Position numbers and translations under genes: made by a program
The notes under the pieces: generated by a model
What the model was told of the DNA's origin: nothing
Databases searched by the model: none
What the model saw: the letters and a program-made list of their open reading frames with translations, nothing else
Assembly (NCBI RefSeq): GCF_001469955.1
Contig: NZ_LOPU01000011.1
Location: forward strand, 59,970 to 123,969
Source of the DNA: Haloprofundus marisrubri
Lineage (GTDB): Archaea; Halobacteriota; Halobacteria; Halobacteriales; Haloferacaceae
Length of the DNA: 64,000 nucleotides
Direction of reading: 5' to 3'
In this document: one piece after another, positions 43,612-53,545 of the stretch
Layout: each line of letters opens with the position of its first letter
Numbering within the stretch: the stretch's first letter is position 1

Positions 43612-44676
43612 CTACGCCGAGTTCTCCGCCGCCAGTCGCCACAGCGTCGAGGAGTACTCTTTGCCCGGTTCGGGGCCGCCGGAGACGGCGTACAACTGCC
43701 CGCCGATAGGGGCGACGCCGAGGCCGTGTCGACCCTCCGGCATATCCGGATACTGCTCCCACGAGTCGCTCTGCGGGTCGTACGCTTCGACGGTCGCTTG
43801 CGTCCCCTCGGGTTTCTCGCCGCCGAGGACGAATATCTTCCCGCCCATCGCACAGCCGTTGACGCCGCCGCGTTCGGACGGCATCGGCGTCAACTCCGTC
43901 CACTCGTTCGCCTGCGGGTCGAACACTTCGTTGGCGCTCATCTCCTCGCCGAACTCCGAGCGTCCGCCGACGACGTACAGTTTACCGCCGGTCGAACCCG
44001 AGGTAAGGTGGTTTCGGGCGGTGGGCATGTCGGGACCCTTCGACCACTTGTCGGCCTGCGGGTCGTAGATTTCGAGTGTCGCCTTCAGTCCGCCGACGAG
44101 GCCGCCTTTCGTGTAGCCGCCGGCGACGTACGCCTTCCCACCGACCATCTCTGCCGTCGGCGCGCCGCGACTCGTCGGCATCCGCGCGCGTTTCTCCCAC
44201 GAGTCGTTCTGCGGGTCGTACGCGTACGTCGTCGCCACGGACTTCTCCTCCTCGGTGTAGCCACCGAAGACGAGAATCTGCCCTTGGTGGGTGACGGCTT
44301 TGACGTGGTGCAGCGCCTGCGGCAGCGCCGCGACGCTTCGCCACGCGTCGTTCTCGGGGTTGTAGACGGCGACAGCGCCGGTGACGCCGTCGGGTACGTA
44401 GCCGCCGATAACGTACAGTTCGCCGTTGAGCGCTACTGTCTCCACTTCGGTCCGCTCGGGACCCGGCATCGGCGTCAGTTCGGACCAACTCATCTCCTCG
44501 GCGGTCTGCGTCGCCTGCGCCGGTGACTCCGTCTGTACCGGCTGGTCGGTGTTCTCGGCTTGGGTCGACGGCGCTGCGGTGTCGTCACCGACACCGATTC
44601 GGTCCGTACACCCGGCGAGCGCGAGGGCTGTCAGCACTGTACCGCGTCGGAGGAACTGTCGTCTGTTCGTGCTCAC
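43612..44676 (-). CDS. Tat-exported Kelch-repeat lipoprotein
   Basis: 354 aa. N terminus with twin arginines (NRRQFLRRGTVL) and lipobox LAGC at about residues 20-23. About six Kelch repeats follow, each with the pattern Y-V-I/V-G-G-Y/R ... NDAWRSVAALPQALHH or DSWEKRARMPTSRGA, predicting a beta-propeller on the outer membrane face. GTG start at 44676. Role probably in binding sugars or proteins at the surface; unknown. Confidence 0.85.
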   Translation of the reverse strand: MSTNRRQFLRRGTVLTALALAGCTDRIGVGDDTAAPSTQAENTDQPVQTESPAQATQTAEEMSWSELTPMPGPERTEVETVALNGELYVIGGYVPDGVTGAVAVYNPENDAWRSVAALPQALHHVKAVTHQGQILVFGGYTEEEKSVATTYAYDPQNDSWEKRARMPTSRGAPTAEMVGGKAYVAGGYTKGGLVGGLKATLEIYDPQADKWSKGPDMPTARNHLTSGSTGGKLYVVGGRSEFGEEMSANEVFDPQANEWTELTPMPSERGGVNGCAMGGKIFVLGGEKPEGTQATVEAYDPQSDSWEQYPDMPEGRHGLGVAPIGGQLYAVSGGPEPGKEYSSTLWRLAAENSA

Positions 44677-44795
44677 GGTTTGCTCTCGGCAGGTGTATAT
44701 CGGGGCCGCCCAAGGTTATGTCGCGCTTACCCGGCGATTTCGAGCGCGAAACTGCAGGTTTCTGCTGGGTGGTCCGCAGCGGTTGCTCGCCGAAC

Positions 44796-45248
44796 TCACT
44801 CGCCGAACTCGGCTTCGGTCACGCGAACCGTCAGCGTCTCGTCGACGTCGTAGAGGTCGTACTCGGGCAGTTGCCCGTCGACGCGGGCGAGATACATCGG
44901 ATCGAGCAGGTCGTCGCCGTCGACGCCGTACACTTTCAGAAAGCGGTCGGTCTCCTCGGGGCGAACCTCGCCTTCTCTGACTGCGGTCGCTAGCTTCCGC
45001 GAGAGCCACTCCGTCTCGCTCACCGACGGCGACTGCACGAGTGCGTCGTCGACGAAGCGGACGAGATACCAGTTGAGGTCGTTCAACAGCGAGACGGCCG
45101 CACCGACGCTCACCGTCTCCAGTTCGAGGCTGTTGCGGTACGGTTCGCGGAGGGCGTACGTCGCAAGGGCCGCGCGCGCGGTGTCGCGCGACAGCAACTC
45201 GTACCGGAGGTTCACCTCGGGCGCGCCGAGTAGACAGACCCGCGTCAC
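44796..45248 (-). CDS. DUF5804 family protein
   Basis: 150 aa, GTG start 45248 (VTRVCLLGAPEVNLRYELLSRD). The core includes YALREPYRNSLELETVSVGAAVSLLNDLNWYLVRFVD and ETEWLSRKLATAVREGE, recognised from haloarchaeal DUF5804 proteins. Soluble. No function known. It lies after ThiI on the same strand but 168 bp away. Confidence 0.78.
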   Translation of the reverse strand: MTRVCLLGAPEVNLRYELLSRDTARAALATYALREPYRNSLELETVSVGAAVSLLNDLNWYLVRFVDDALVQSPSVSETEWLSRKLATAVREGEVRPEETDRFLKVYGVDGDDLLDPMYLARVDGQLPEYDLYDVDETLTVRVTEAEFGE

Positions 45249-45416
45249 GGCTGTAGGTACCCGGTAGCGGCTAAATGGATTGCGGTCCGGAACTGGACCT
45301 CGCAACGAGAGGTTTCGCTCGCCGTCGATTCTGAAGTCGGATGAAGTGATGTGAAAATGACAAAACAGTGGTGAAGCCGGAAGAACTGGTCCGAACCTAG
45401 GTGAAACTCTTCGAGC

Positions 45417-46601
45417 TCAGTCGATATCGACGATACGCGCCGCTCTCGCCGCTTTCTCGGCCCGTCGAAGCAACTTCTCGGGCTCTGCATCCACCACGTC
45501 TTCGAGCGCCGCGTTCGTCTCCGGACGCGACGGCGCGACGCGTTCACAGCCCACGGGAAGCGTCGAATCGTCGTACGTCCCGATTTTTCGCGCCTGCGCC
45601 ACGATGTCGGGCTTGTCGCGCGTCAAAAGCGGCCGATACACCGGAAGCGAGGTGACCGCGTCGGTGACGGCGAAGTTCGGCCCCGTCTGACTCGATTTCT
45701 GGCCCAGTGACTCGCCGGTGACGACGGCGTGCGCGTCTATCTCCCGTGCGACCGCCTCGCCGATGCGGAGCATCATCCGCCGGAGCGAGAGCATCCGCGT
45801 CGCGCCCACCTCTTCTGCGAGTTCGGAGACGAGGCCACCCGCCGAAACCACACGAGGGCGGACGTCGAACCCGGGCGCGAAGTCGGCGAGGCGGCGCATC
45901 GTCGACACCGCCCGCGCCTCGTGGTCCGGGCCGCCGAAATCTCCGAGGTCGACGTAGACGGGCGCGACGACACACCCGCGTTTCATCACCTCCCACGCGG
46001 CGACGGGCGAGTCGATACCGCCGCTGACCAGCGCGACTGCGGTTCCTTGCGTGCCGAGCGGCAGGCCGCCCGGCCCCGCCCGTTCCGCCGTCGAGACGAA
46101 CGCCTCGCCCTCGCGGGCTTCGACGTGGTAAGTCACGTCCGGATTGTCGAGGTCGACGGACGCGCCGGTTCGGTTCTCTACCACCCCGCCGCCGACGCGT
46201 TCGAGTTCCCGACTGCCGAAGTCGTGGGCGTCTTTCGGGCCGGCGCGGGAGACACGGACGGCGAACGACTCCTCGGGTTCGTGTTCGGCCGTCAGCGACG
46301 TCAGTACGTCGAGAAGTCTCTCCCGCGTCGGTTCGCAGGTGACAGCGGGGCGCGCGCTGACGACGCCGAAGGTGTCCGCGGCGGCAGCGGCGGCGGCACC
46401 GACCTGTTCTGGGTTCCGAACCCGAATCAACGGCCGCGACCACCGACGTTCGACCTCCGCGTCGATGCCACGGGACCCGAGCATCGCGTCGAGGTTCGAG
46501 ACGAGCGTCCGCTCCATCCGGCCGCGGACTTTCGAGCTTTTCGTGCCCATCTCGCCGTAGGAGACGACGACGGTGTCGCGTTCGGGGACCACGAGTGCCA
46601 C
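45417..46601 (-). CDS. thiI: tRNA 4-thiouridine sulfurtransferase
   Basis: 394 aa. It modifies U8 of tRNA and supplies sulfur for thiamine thiazole. The N-terminal ferredoxin-like plus THUMP region ends near residue 180. The PP-loop is ALVSGGIDSPVAAWEV. VVTGESLGQKSSQT is the second family motif. There is no C-terminal rhodanese domain, as in archaeal ThiI, but a cysteine in LPVGCERV (about 350) is present. GTG start at 46601. The sulfur source may link to CysM. Confidence 0.92.
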   Translation of the reverse strand: MALVVPERDTVVVSYGEMGTKSSKVRGRMERTLVSNLDAMLGSRGIDAEVERRWSRPLIRVRNPEQVGAAAAAAADTFGVVSARPAVTCEPTRERLLDVLTSLTAEHEPEESFAVRVSRAGPKDAHDFGSRELERVGGGVVENRTGASVDLDNPDVTYHVEAREGEAFVSTAERAGPGGLPLGTQGTAVALVSGGIDSPVAAWEVMKRGCVVAPVYVDLGDFGGPDHEARAVSTMRRLADFAPGFDVRPRVVSAGGLVSELAEEVGATRMLSLRRMMLRIGEAVAREIDAHAVVTGESLGQKSSQTGPNFAVTDAVTSLPVYRPLLTRDKPDIVAQARKIGTYDDSTLPVGCERVAPSRPETNAALEDVVDAEPEKLLRRAEKAARAARIVDID

Positions 46602-46696
46602 TACGCGACGCTATCCGGTCGGAGGATAAGAGGGTTCGCACCTGTCTCTCGGCGCACCTCGGCGCAGTTCTCGACTACTGGTTCCGGTCTCGCCGG

Positions 46697-47467
46697 CTAC
46701 GTCGCCGCGAGGAGCACACCCGACGCGACCAGCGTCACGCCGAGAGCGACTTTCAGCCGACCGGCATCGACTCGGTGAGCGATTCGCCAGCCGACGACGA
46801 CGCCGACGAGTTCCGGAACGCCGACGAGAACGACGAGCGGTAGCGACACCGCTCCCTGAATCAGATATGTCGCCGCCGCGAACGCCGAGAGAAACACCGA
46901 CTGCACCTGTGCGGCGGCGAGTGCATCCAGCATCGAGATGCCGAGAAGCACCAACACCGGGACGGTGACGACCGGACCGCCGACGCCGAGCAGGCCGCAG
47001 ACGACGCCGATGACGAAGGCGAGAACACCGATGGCCGCCGCGCCGTCCGGCAGTTCCGGGTCGACCGTCCACCACGACCCGAGCGCCCGTCGTTCACGAT
47101 AGACGATGCTCGCGCCGACGAGTGCCGTAAAGCCGGTGAGCATCGACCCGAACGCGGCGTCGGAGAGCATCGCGTTCGCGAGTGCCCCCACGACGGCCCC
47201 GAACATGCTTGGAACCGTGACGAGCGTCGCTAGCCGTTTTCCGGACCGACGTTTCAGTTCCCCGGACCGGTAGTAGGTGTAACTGCCGAGAACACCGGTG
47301 ACGACGAACGTCGTCAGCGCGGTTCCGGCGACGGTTGCCGACCCCACGTCCGTCAAGGCGAACAGCGCGACGGTGACGAAGATACCGCCGGGGCCGACGG
47401 CGGTGATGCCGACGCCGGCGAGAAACGCGACGACGACGAGCAGTACGAGCGTCGAAGTCGAGAGCAT
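46697..47467 (-). CDS. TauE/SafE-family sulfite exporter-like membrane protein
   Basis: 256 aa with about seven or eight helices. The family motif is seen in VAFLAGVGITAVGPGGIFVTVALFALT and, in the second half, VIGVVCGLLGVGGPVVTVPVLVLLGISMLDALAAAQVQSVF. It probably exports anions such as sulfite or organic sulfur acids. It is 12 nt from the upstream minus-strand Nramp-type gene (47480), so both form one unit. Confidence 0.88.
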   Translation of the reverse strand: MLSTSTLVLLVVVAFLAGVGITAVGPGGIFVTVALFALTDVGSATVAGTALTTFVVTGVLGSYTYYRSGELKRRSGKRLATLVTVPSMFGAVVGALANAMLSDAAFGSMLTGFTALVGASIVYRERRALGSWWTVDPELPDGAAAIGVLAFVIGVVCGLLGVGGPVVTVPVLVLLGISMLDALAAAQVQSVFLSAFAAATYLIQGAVSLPLVVLVGVPELVGVVVGWRIAHRVDAGRLKVALGVTLVASGVLLAAT

Positions 47468-47479
47468 CGACCGGGGCGC

Positions 47480-48745
47480 TTAGAACCCGCCGCCGGTCAG
47501 GTTCTCGATGAACCCGGGTAGCGAGGTGGCGGCGAGGTAAATCGAGAGCAACACCAACACCGCGTTCACTACGGACAGCTTGAGACTGTTCTTGTGTTCG
47601 CCCATCGTCTTCCGGTCGTTGACCGCCCAGAACAGGAACACTGCGGCGATGGGGAGGCTGATGATGCCGTTGTACGCCGGGAACAGGATTATCATGTCGA
47701 TGACGCTGAGGCCGGCGAACTGGTGGACCAGTGGCGAGAGCGACCCGATACCGACACCGACCGCGTAGATGAGTTTGAACTCACGGCTGCTCGGGTCGGC
47801 GCGCCGACCGCGAGCGTGCTGGAACAGGTACGACGGTGCCCACATGATGGGGATGATGCTGTTGAACGCGGCGGCGATGGTTCCGAAGAGGAACACGTAC
47901 ATCGCCCACTGGCCGAGCACGTCCGCGAGCGCTCGACCCGGCGTGATGAACGTATCGAGGTTCGTGTAGCCCGCCGGGCGGAGAATCGCCGCGGCGACGA
48001 CGAGAATGGCGATGGTCGTGATACCACCGACGAGGTAGCCGAGACCGAGGTCACGGCGAACGTCCGGCAGGTCCGAGACGCTCGTCCAGCCTTTCTCGCC
48101 GACGAGGTTCGATTCGAGGAAGAAGTTCGGCCACAGCGCCGTCGTGCCGACGATAGCTGCGGCGAGCGTCAGCGACCCGCCGGGAATCGACGGGACGAAT
48201 CCGCCGGCGATGCCGGTCAGCGACGGCGAACTCACGCCCGCGACGGCGACGTAGATGGCGAGCAGCCCGAGCATCATCACCGTCATGACTTGCTCTATCC
48301 CCTCGTAGTCCATGATGCCGATGAGGATTGCGAGCACGCCGGTGACCACGGCCAAGGGTTGCCAGCCGATAGCGCCGCCGAGCAGAATCGAGATTCCCAT
48401 CCCGACGGCAGCGGTGAGTTCGAGCGTCCACGCGATACAGCCGATGGTGAGTATGGCCGCCAGTATCGTCGCACCGGTCGTCCCCAGTTTGTACCGGATA
48501 AACTCCATCAGCGGCATCCCGGAGATTCCCAACCGTGCGCTCATGTCTTGGCCGATGAATCCGAGTACCGACCCACCGACGACCGCCCAGATGAGCGCGT
48601 ATCCGAACTGAACTCCGGCTTGGCTGGCGATGAACACCGACCCCGAACCGAAGTAGCTTGCGACCATTACGAACGCGAGACCGTACTTTTGGAAGAACCC
48701 CGTCGTCGTGCTCCGAAGTCCGTCCGTGTATGACCCGAATGACAT
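47480..48745 (-). CDS. Nramp-related transporter with atypical metal site
   Basis: 421 aa, about 11 helices, LeuT-type Nramp relative. The first helix reads VMVASYFGSGSVFIASQAG where classical Nramps have an LDPGN metal motif. The sixth reads GTTALWPNFFLESNLV in place of the MPH motif. The overall fold pattern, including the helical repeats, is retained. Substrate therefore is probably not the usual Mn/Fe; Mg or another cation, or loss of metal transport, would be consistent. ATG 48745. It is followed by the TauE gene. Confidence 0.82.
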   Translation of the reverse strand: MSFGSYTDGLRSTTTGFFQKYGLAFVMVASYFGSGSVFIASQAGVQFGYALIWAVVGGSVLGFIGQDMSARLGISGMPLMEFIRYKLGTTGATILAAILTIGCIAWTLELTAAVGMGISILLGGAIGWQPLAVVTGVLAILIGIMDYEGIEQVMTVMMLGLLAIYVAVAGVSSPSLTGIAGGFVPSIPGGSLTLAAAIVGTTALWPNFFLESNLVGEKGWTSVSDLPDVRRDLGLGYLVGGITTIAILVVAAAILRPAGYTNLDTFITPGRALADVLGQWAMYVFLFGTIAAAFNSIIPIMWAPSYLFQHARGRRADPSSREFKLIYAVGVGIGSLSPLVHQFAGLSVIDMIILFPAYNGIISLPIAAVFLFWAVNDRKTMGEHKNSLKLSVVNAVLVLLSIYLAATSLPGFIENLTGGGF

Positions 48746-48906
48746 TTATTGAGAATCGAGTATCTGCTTTGTCCGACTGTTTCGACACGATAACAGAGTG
48801 GAATCAGACGGGTCGTTCTGGTGCTTTCCCCTGCAAGTAGGGCAAGTGGTGGTTGATGTGCGGTGTTCACAGAGCGGAGGCGAACTCGTAAAATCGACCG
48901 ACGGGC

Positions 48907-49113
48907 TCAGGCTCTCGATGTTTGCACTGTGTGTCTCACCGCGAGAATCCCGATAAGTAGCGTCACCGTGGCGATGAGATATCCGACACTGGTCTCCACG
49001 CGGAGAAACGTACGCGTCCCTTGGAGAATGAAGGCGACAGCGAGGAGATACCGGGTCTTGTTCGAACTTCTGACCGCGTCTATCGAGGACCGTACTGTCT
49101 CTCTGTCTCCCAT
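48907..49113 (-). CDS. Small two-helix membrane protein
   Basis: 68 aa, ATG 49113. Two hydrophobic segments (about residues 21-37 and 43-61) separated by a short polar loop. A TATA-like CGTTTTTACG stretch on the minus strand (about 49140-49150) lies 27-37 nt upstream, supporting expression. No family. The rest of the 48746-49160 spacer shows no gene. Confidence 0.5.
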   Translation of the reverse strand: MGDRETVRSSIDAVRSSNKTRYLLAVAFILQGTRTFLRVETSVGYLIATVTLLIGILAVRHTVQTSRA

Positions 49114-49160
49114 CGTCGACTGTCCGGTTCGTCTCGGACTCGTAAAAACGAACTCGCTGC

Positions 49161-50366
49161 CTAGAACGTCGTCGTCTCGCCGTCGATAACCGACCGGGTC
49201 ACGTCGGTCACGTTTGCGAGTTCACGGTCGACGATTTCCTCCACGTCGGCGCGGATGTCGTCGACGGCGACGCCGTCTTCGGTGACGACTTGCGCGTCGG
49301 CGACGTGTGGGTGGTCGATGGGAGTCCCGATTTGCGAGAGCAGGCGCACTTGGAGGTCACGGATGCCGTCGACTTCGGCGACGACGCTCTCGGCAATTTC
49401 CGTCGAGAGGAGATTGTAGATTTTGCCGATGTGGTTGACGGGGTTCTTCCCGCTCGTCGCTTCCATGCTCATCGGCCGGTTCGGCGTGATGAGGCCGTTG
49501 GCGCGGTTGCCGCGGCCGACGGAGCCGTCGTCGCCCTGCTCGGCGCTCGTTCCGGTCGTCGTGAGGTAGATAGAGCCTTCCTCGTAGTCGTCGGCGGTGT
49601 TGACTTCGACGTTGACCTCGCGGTCGGTGTACTCGCGGGCGAGACCAGTGACGAACTCCTGCACTCGGTTGACCGCGGCGTCGTAGGCGTCGAATCCGGC
49701 GATGTACGAGTCGACCATCGCGGCGGCGACGGTGATGTCGATTTCGTCACCCTCGCGTTTGCCCATTATCTTCACGTCGGGGCCGAGTTCGGGGTGGTCG
49801 GCGGCGTACGTCCCGTTGAGTTCGCGTTCGGCCGCGAGGACGATTTTCTCCGTCTCCGTGAGTGGGGCGTGGCCGACACCGAAACTCGTGTCGTTGGCCA
49901 TTGGGACTTGGACTTCTTCTTCGCCGAACACGTCTTGGAGGTCGCCCGAGCCTTCGCCGAGTTTCACGTCGACGACGACGTCACGGCCGTACTCCAGTTC
50001 CGGGATGTTCTCGTCGAGATACTCGCGGGCGGCCGACAGCGCCGTCGACCCGACGGGGAGCTTCTCGCCCTCGTACTCCTTGGTCGCGCGGCCGACGATG
50101 AGAATGTAGATGGGTTCGACGACCTCGCCGCCGCCGAAGGCGGGCGCGGCGGTTCCGGCGACCAACTGCGTCTCGTCGGTGTTGTAGTGCAGCACCTTGC
50201 CGACGCGGTCCAAGTAGAGTTGCGAGAGCGCCCGCGAGACGCTCTCTGCGATACCGTCACAGATGGAGTCCGGGTGGCCGATACCCTTTCGTTCGACGAT
50301 TTCGACTTCCTGGTCTTCGACTGCAAGTCGGTCGATACCCTCGACCCGAATGTTCCGCTCGCTCAT
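49161..50366 (-). CDS. S-adenosylmethionine synthetase, archaeal type
   Basis: 401 aa. It makes S-adenosylmethionine from ATP and methionine. Archaeal family motifs are [17 protein letters not shown] near the start, [29 protein letters not shown] and [35 protein letters not shown]. Length matches archaeal MAT. ATG 50366. It supplies SAM for fibrillarin and diphthamide synthesis elsewhere in the window. Confidence 0.95.
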   Translation of the reverse strand: MSERNIRVEGIDRLAVEDQEVEIVERKGIGHPDSICDGIAESVSRALSQLYLDRVGKVLHYNTDETQLVAGTAAPAFGGGEVVEPIYILIVGRATKEYEGEKLPVGSTALSAAREYLDENIPELEYGRDVVVDVKLGEGSGDLQDVFGEEEVQVPMANDTSFGVGHAPLTETEKIVLAAERELNGTYAADHPELGPDVKIMGKREGDEIDITVAAAMVDSYIAGFDAYDAAVNRVQEFVTGLAREYTDREVNVEVNTADDYEEGSIYLTTTGTSAEQGDDGSVGRGNRANGLITPNRPMSMEATSGKNPVNHIGKIYNLLSTEIAESVVAEVDGIRDLQVRLLSQIGTPIDHPHVADAQVVTEDGVAVDDIRADVEEIVDRELANVTDVTRSVIDGETTTF

Positions 50367-50500
50367 TGTTCGGCGTTCTTCGCCGCAGGTGCTATAACTT
50401 GCGGTAGTAATCCCGTGTGGGCGTTATTATCGCACTGTCTCTCACTCACACGCGGCCCAGTCTCTGCTGTGTAACCCGACAGAAGTACCCGAGAGAACGC

Positions 50501-51484
50501 TCACCGACTGCCGTCGCCCCCATCGATTCGCGGGTCGACGAGAGGGTACACCATATCCTGGACGAGGTTGCTCACGACGCCGACGAACACGACGAGGAAC
50601 GTGGTTCCCAAGAGAACGGGCAGGTCGCGGTTGAAGATGGCGTCGTAGCTCAACATGGCGAGGCCGGGGATGCCGAAGACGTACTCGACGACGTAGACGC
50701 TGACGACGACGATGCCCAACAAATCCGAGAAGAACAGTGTCAGAAGCGGCACCGCCGCGTTTCGTAGGACGTGTTTCACCGTCCCGCGCGGGCCGACGCC
50801 CATCGCCCGGAGCAGGCGGACGAACGTCGCGTTCAGGTGAATGACCGTCTGCGAGCGGGCGTGCTGTAACTGCCCGGCGGTCAGTCCGGTCGCAAACACG
50901 GCCGTCGGCAACAGGTAGCCTCGGAGGTTCTCGCCGCCCAACGCGCCCTCCGCGGTGGAGAATCCCGTTTCCCAGCCCAGTGCAGGACCGACGACGACGA
51001 TGAACACCAGCGCCAACCAGAACGACGGCACCCCGAACCCGAGATACGCCACCGAGGTCACTATCCGGTCGACGAGGCTGTTGTGTCTGAACGCCGCGAA
51101 CACGCCACCGGAGACGCCGACGGCGACACTGACGAGAACACCGGGAACGAGATACGCCAGCGTGTACGGCGCACGCTCGACGATGAGCGTGGTCACCGGC
51201 GCGCCCAAGTTGTACGACTGCCCCCAGTCGAGCGTCAGAACGTTCGTCATCCACCGGACGTACCGGTCGAAGACCGGCCCGTCGAGGTTCCGCGCTTGCC
51301 GATACGCGTCGACGGCGGCTTGCTGGGCGGCGGCGTCTCCCCCGCCCGCGGCGACGCCCCACCGCACTGCGGCGGTGTTCGGGTCACCGGTGAGGGTGAC
51401 GACGGCGAACGTCAACGAGACGACGAGGTAGACGGTGAAGAACGCGAACCCGAGGCGCGAAGCGACCCGAAGCCAGTTAGTCAT
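50501..51484 (-). CDS. ABC transporter permease, DppB type
   Basis: 327 aa inner-membrane permease of the peptide/nickel class. The N-terminal membrane anchor precedes a large extracytoplasmic segment (about residues 33-95). The core has YTLAYLVPGVLVSVAVGVSGGVFAAF, and the EAA-like loop is MGVGPRGTVKHVLRNAAVPLLT. No ATPase or substrate-binding gene is adjacent. ATG 51484, divergent from its DppC-type partner across 112 bp. Confidence 0.9.
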   Translation of the reverse strand: MTNWLRVASRLGFAFFTVYLVVSLTFAVVTLTGDPNTAAVRWGVAAGGGDAAAQQAAVDAYRQARNLDGPVFDRYVRWMTNVLTLDWGQSYNLGAPVTTLIVERAPYTLAYLVPGVLVSVAVGVSGGVFAAFRHNSLVDRIVTSVAYLGFGVPSFWLALVFIVVVGPALGWETGFSTAEGALGGENLRGYLLPTAVFATGLTAGQLQHARSQTVIHLNATFVRLLRAMGVGPRGTVKHVLRNAAVPLLTLFFSDLLGIVVVSVYVVEYVFGIPGLAMLSYDAIFNRDLPVLLGTTFLVVFVGVVSNLVQDMVYPLVDPRIDGGDGSR

Positions 51485-51596
51485 CGCCAGTGTGGTGTCC
51501 GGGCAATCGTCGGGAGTGTTCGTCGCGGGCGAGTCGCATCACTCCATCAGCATCGTTCACCATGGTTTATGCTTCTTGCGGCGACAGTCGTCTGAC

Positions 51597-52766
51597 ATGC
51601 CTTCGAGCGACGACTCGCCGGACGTCTCGAACGCCTCGCGTCTCCACACCTTCTGGGACCTTCGTTCGGGAGTCGCCGACGACGGCCTCTCGCGGAACGC
51701 CGCCACGTTCGTCGCCGTCACCGTCGTGTTCGCCGCCATCTACGCGTACGACTCGCTGGTGCTCCCGGTAGACGCGCCACTCGTCGCCGGGTGGCGGCCG
51801 ACGGTCGTCGACCTTCTCTTCGCCACCTCGCTCGCCGGATTCACACTGTTCGTCGTCGTGCCGCTCTGGACCGACCGCGAGCGCACTGCTCGGTACTGGA
51901 GTCGACTCCGACAGAACCGACTCGCCGTCGTGAGTTTCGGTTATCTCCTCGTCGTCTTCGTGTTGGGTCTCGTCGGCCCGATTCTGTTCGACTCCGTGGC
52001 GGACCCGGCCCGAATTCTCCAACCGCCGGTCGGGTTCGGTGCCTCGGAGTACATCGTCTCCAACTGTGTGGGACCGACCACGGACGGACTCTGTCGGGGG
52101 TCGCTCCAGCATCCGCTCGGAACGGGACCGTACGGTCGAGACATGTTCACGCTCGTCGTCGAAGGGATGCGCGTCGCCGTCGTCATCGGCTTCGTCACGT
52201 CGATGTTCGTCGTCCCCATCGCCACCATCGTCGGCGTATCGGCTGGGTATCTCGGTGGGTGGGTCGACACGCTGACGATGCGCTACGTCGACATTCAGCA
52301 GACGCTCCCGGCGTTCATCGTCTACCTCATCGCCATCTACGTGTTCGGCCGGAGTCTGTTCCTCTTCTTGCTGGTGTTCGGTCTGTTGGGGTGGGGCGGC
52401 GTCGCCCGCGTCGTCCGCAGCGAGGTGCTGTCGCTGCGCGAGGAACCGTTCGTGGTCGCCGCCCGCAGCGCCGGCGTGAAGCGGTGGGGCATCGTCCGAC
52501 ACCACATCCTCCCGCACGTCCGCGAGACGGTAGTCGTCGCGGCGACGCGTCAGATTCCGTTACTCGTCCTCGTCGAGGCAGCGATTTCGTTTATGAACCT
52601 CAACGACATGACCTTGCTCTCGTGGGGTGAGACTATCGCCCGCGGCACGCAGGGCGCGGCGACGGTGACGTGGTGGGTATCGACGGTTCCGGTGGTGTTT
52701 CTGACGCTCACCGTCGTCTCGCTCAGCGTCTTCGGCGACGCGCTACAGGACGTCCTCGACGCCTGA
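51597..52766 (+). CDS. ABC transporter permease, DppC type
   Basis: 389 aa. An N-terminal extension with two extra helices (about residues 30-90) precedes a DppC-like permease core. The core carries LGTGPYGRDMFTLVVEGMRVAVVIGFVTS, the EAA loop AARSAGVKRWGIVRHHILPH and the VEAAISFMNL end region. ATG 51597 (MPSSDDSPDV). The partner DppB is encoded head to head on the other strand. Most such permeases are in one operon with the binding protein and ATPases, so this arrangement is unusual. Confidence 0.9.
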   Translation: MPSSDDSPDVSNASRLHTFWDLRSGVADDGLSRNAATFVAVTVVFAAIYAYDSLVLPVDAPLVAGWRPTVVDLLFATSLAGFTLFVVVPLWTDRERTARYWSRLRQNRLAVVSFGYLLVVFVLGLVGPILFDSVADPARILQPPVGFGASEYIVSNCVGPTTDGLCRGSLQHPLGTGPYGRDMFTLVVEGMRVAVVIGFVTSMFVVPIATIVGVSAGYLGGWVDTLTMRYVDIQQTLPAFIVYLIAIYVFGRSLFLFLLVFGLLGWGGVARVVRSEVLSLREEPFVVAARSAGVKRWGIVRHHILPHVRETVVVAATRQIPLLVLVEAAISFMNLNDMTLLSWGETIARGTQGAATVTWWVSTVPVVFLTLTVVSLSVFGDALQDVLDA

Positions 52767-52775
52767 GTAGGCATT

Positions 52776-53339
52776 TTACTCCCGCTTCGAGAGCAACAGT
52801 CCGAGATACGAGGTCCGAATCTGATCGTCGGGGTCGAGTCCGAGTTCTCGAAGCACCGCCGTTGCGCCCTCGCGAACCGATTCGACCTCGGACTCCTCGG
52901 CTTCGCGTTCGACTTCGACGAACTCGCCGAGGCCGTCGACGTCGTCGAGGACGACGGTGTACTCGTCGACGCGGAAGTACTCGCGTTGTTTCTCGACGAC
53001 GGCCGCCGGTTCGAAGCCCAGTCCCTCCAGCACACCGGCCATCGTCTCGCCGTCGTCGACGCCGGTTTCGAACTCCTCGCGCGTTTTCGACTCGGCTTCG
53101 ACGAGCGGTCCTTTGTACGTCACTTTCGCCGTCTCGGCGGCGTCCTCGTCGGCCATCGCGTCGGTCCGGCGCTCCCGTCGGATTCGGAACGCTTCGTCGG
53201 TCTCCGCGAAGTCGCGGTGCGGCGCGTCGTAGTAGGTGTCCGCCTGCGCGACGCCGCCGAGTTCCTCCGCGTCCAGTGCTGCGAGTCGCTCTCGAACGTC
53301 GTCGTGGTCGGCGCGGACTTTCAGTTCGACCTCGTACAT
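52776..53339 (-). CDS. CYTH-domain protein (class IV adenylate cyclase/thiamine triphosphatase-like)
   Basis: 187 aa. The signature ExExK motif is at the very N terminus (YEVELKV, Glu3, Glu5, Lys7). QADTYYDAPHRDFAETDEAFRIRRE and KVTYKGP are the following triphosphate-tunnel strands. It probably acts on a triphosphate or polyphosphate substrate; the adenylate cyclase name (CyaB) is a family label and not shown here. ATG 53339. It is convergent with the permease, 9 bp between. Confidence 0.88.
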   Translation of the reverse strand: MYEVELKVRADHDDVRERLAALDAEELGGVAQADTYYDAPHRDFAETDEAFRIRRERRTDAMADEDAAETAKVTYKGPLVEAESKTREEFETGVDDGETMAGVLEGLGFEPAAVVEKQREYFRVDEYTVVLDDVDGLGEFVEVEREAEESEVESVREGATAVLRELGLDPDDQIRTSYLGLLLSKRE

Positions 53340-53516
53340 AGGCGGGATTCGACCGTTCGACCCAAAAACGTGGCTGTCGGCGTGGTTCCGTCTGTCGACT
53401 GTTGGGTCGCGTACGCGCCCGTCGTCCCCGGCGCTCCCGGCGACCGCCCGAGTGCAACGGTATCACGACCCTCACGCCTCGAAGGCAGTCGGTTCCGCGG
53501 GTACGAAACGTGATTC

Positions 53517-53522
53517 TTATAG
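53517..53522 (+). promoter_or_regulatory. TATA element for the FKBP-type isomerase
   Basis: TTATAG lies 24-29 nt before the ATG at 53546, predicting a leaderless message. The remaining 205-bp spacer shows nothing else. Confidence 0.5.
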
Positions 53523-53545
53523 GGCGCACGGGAGACGTAGCCTAC

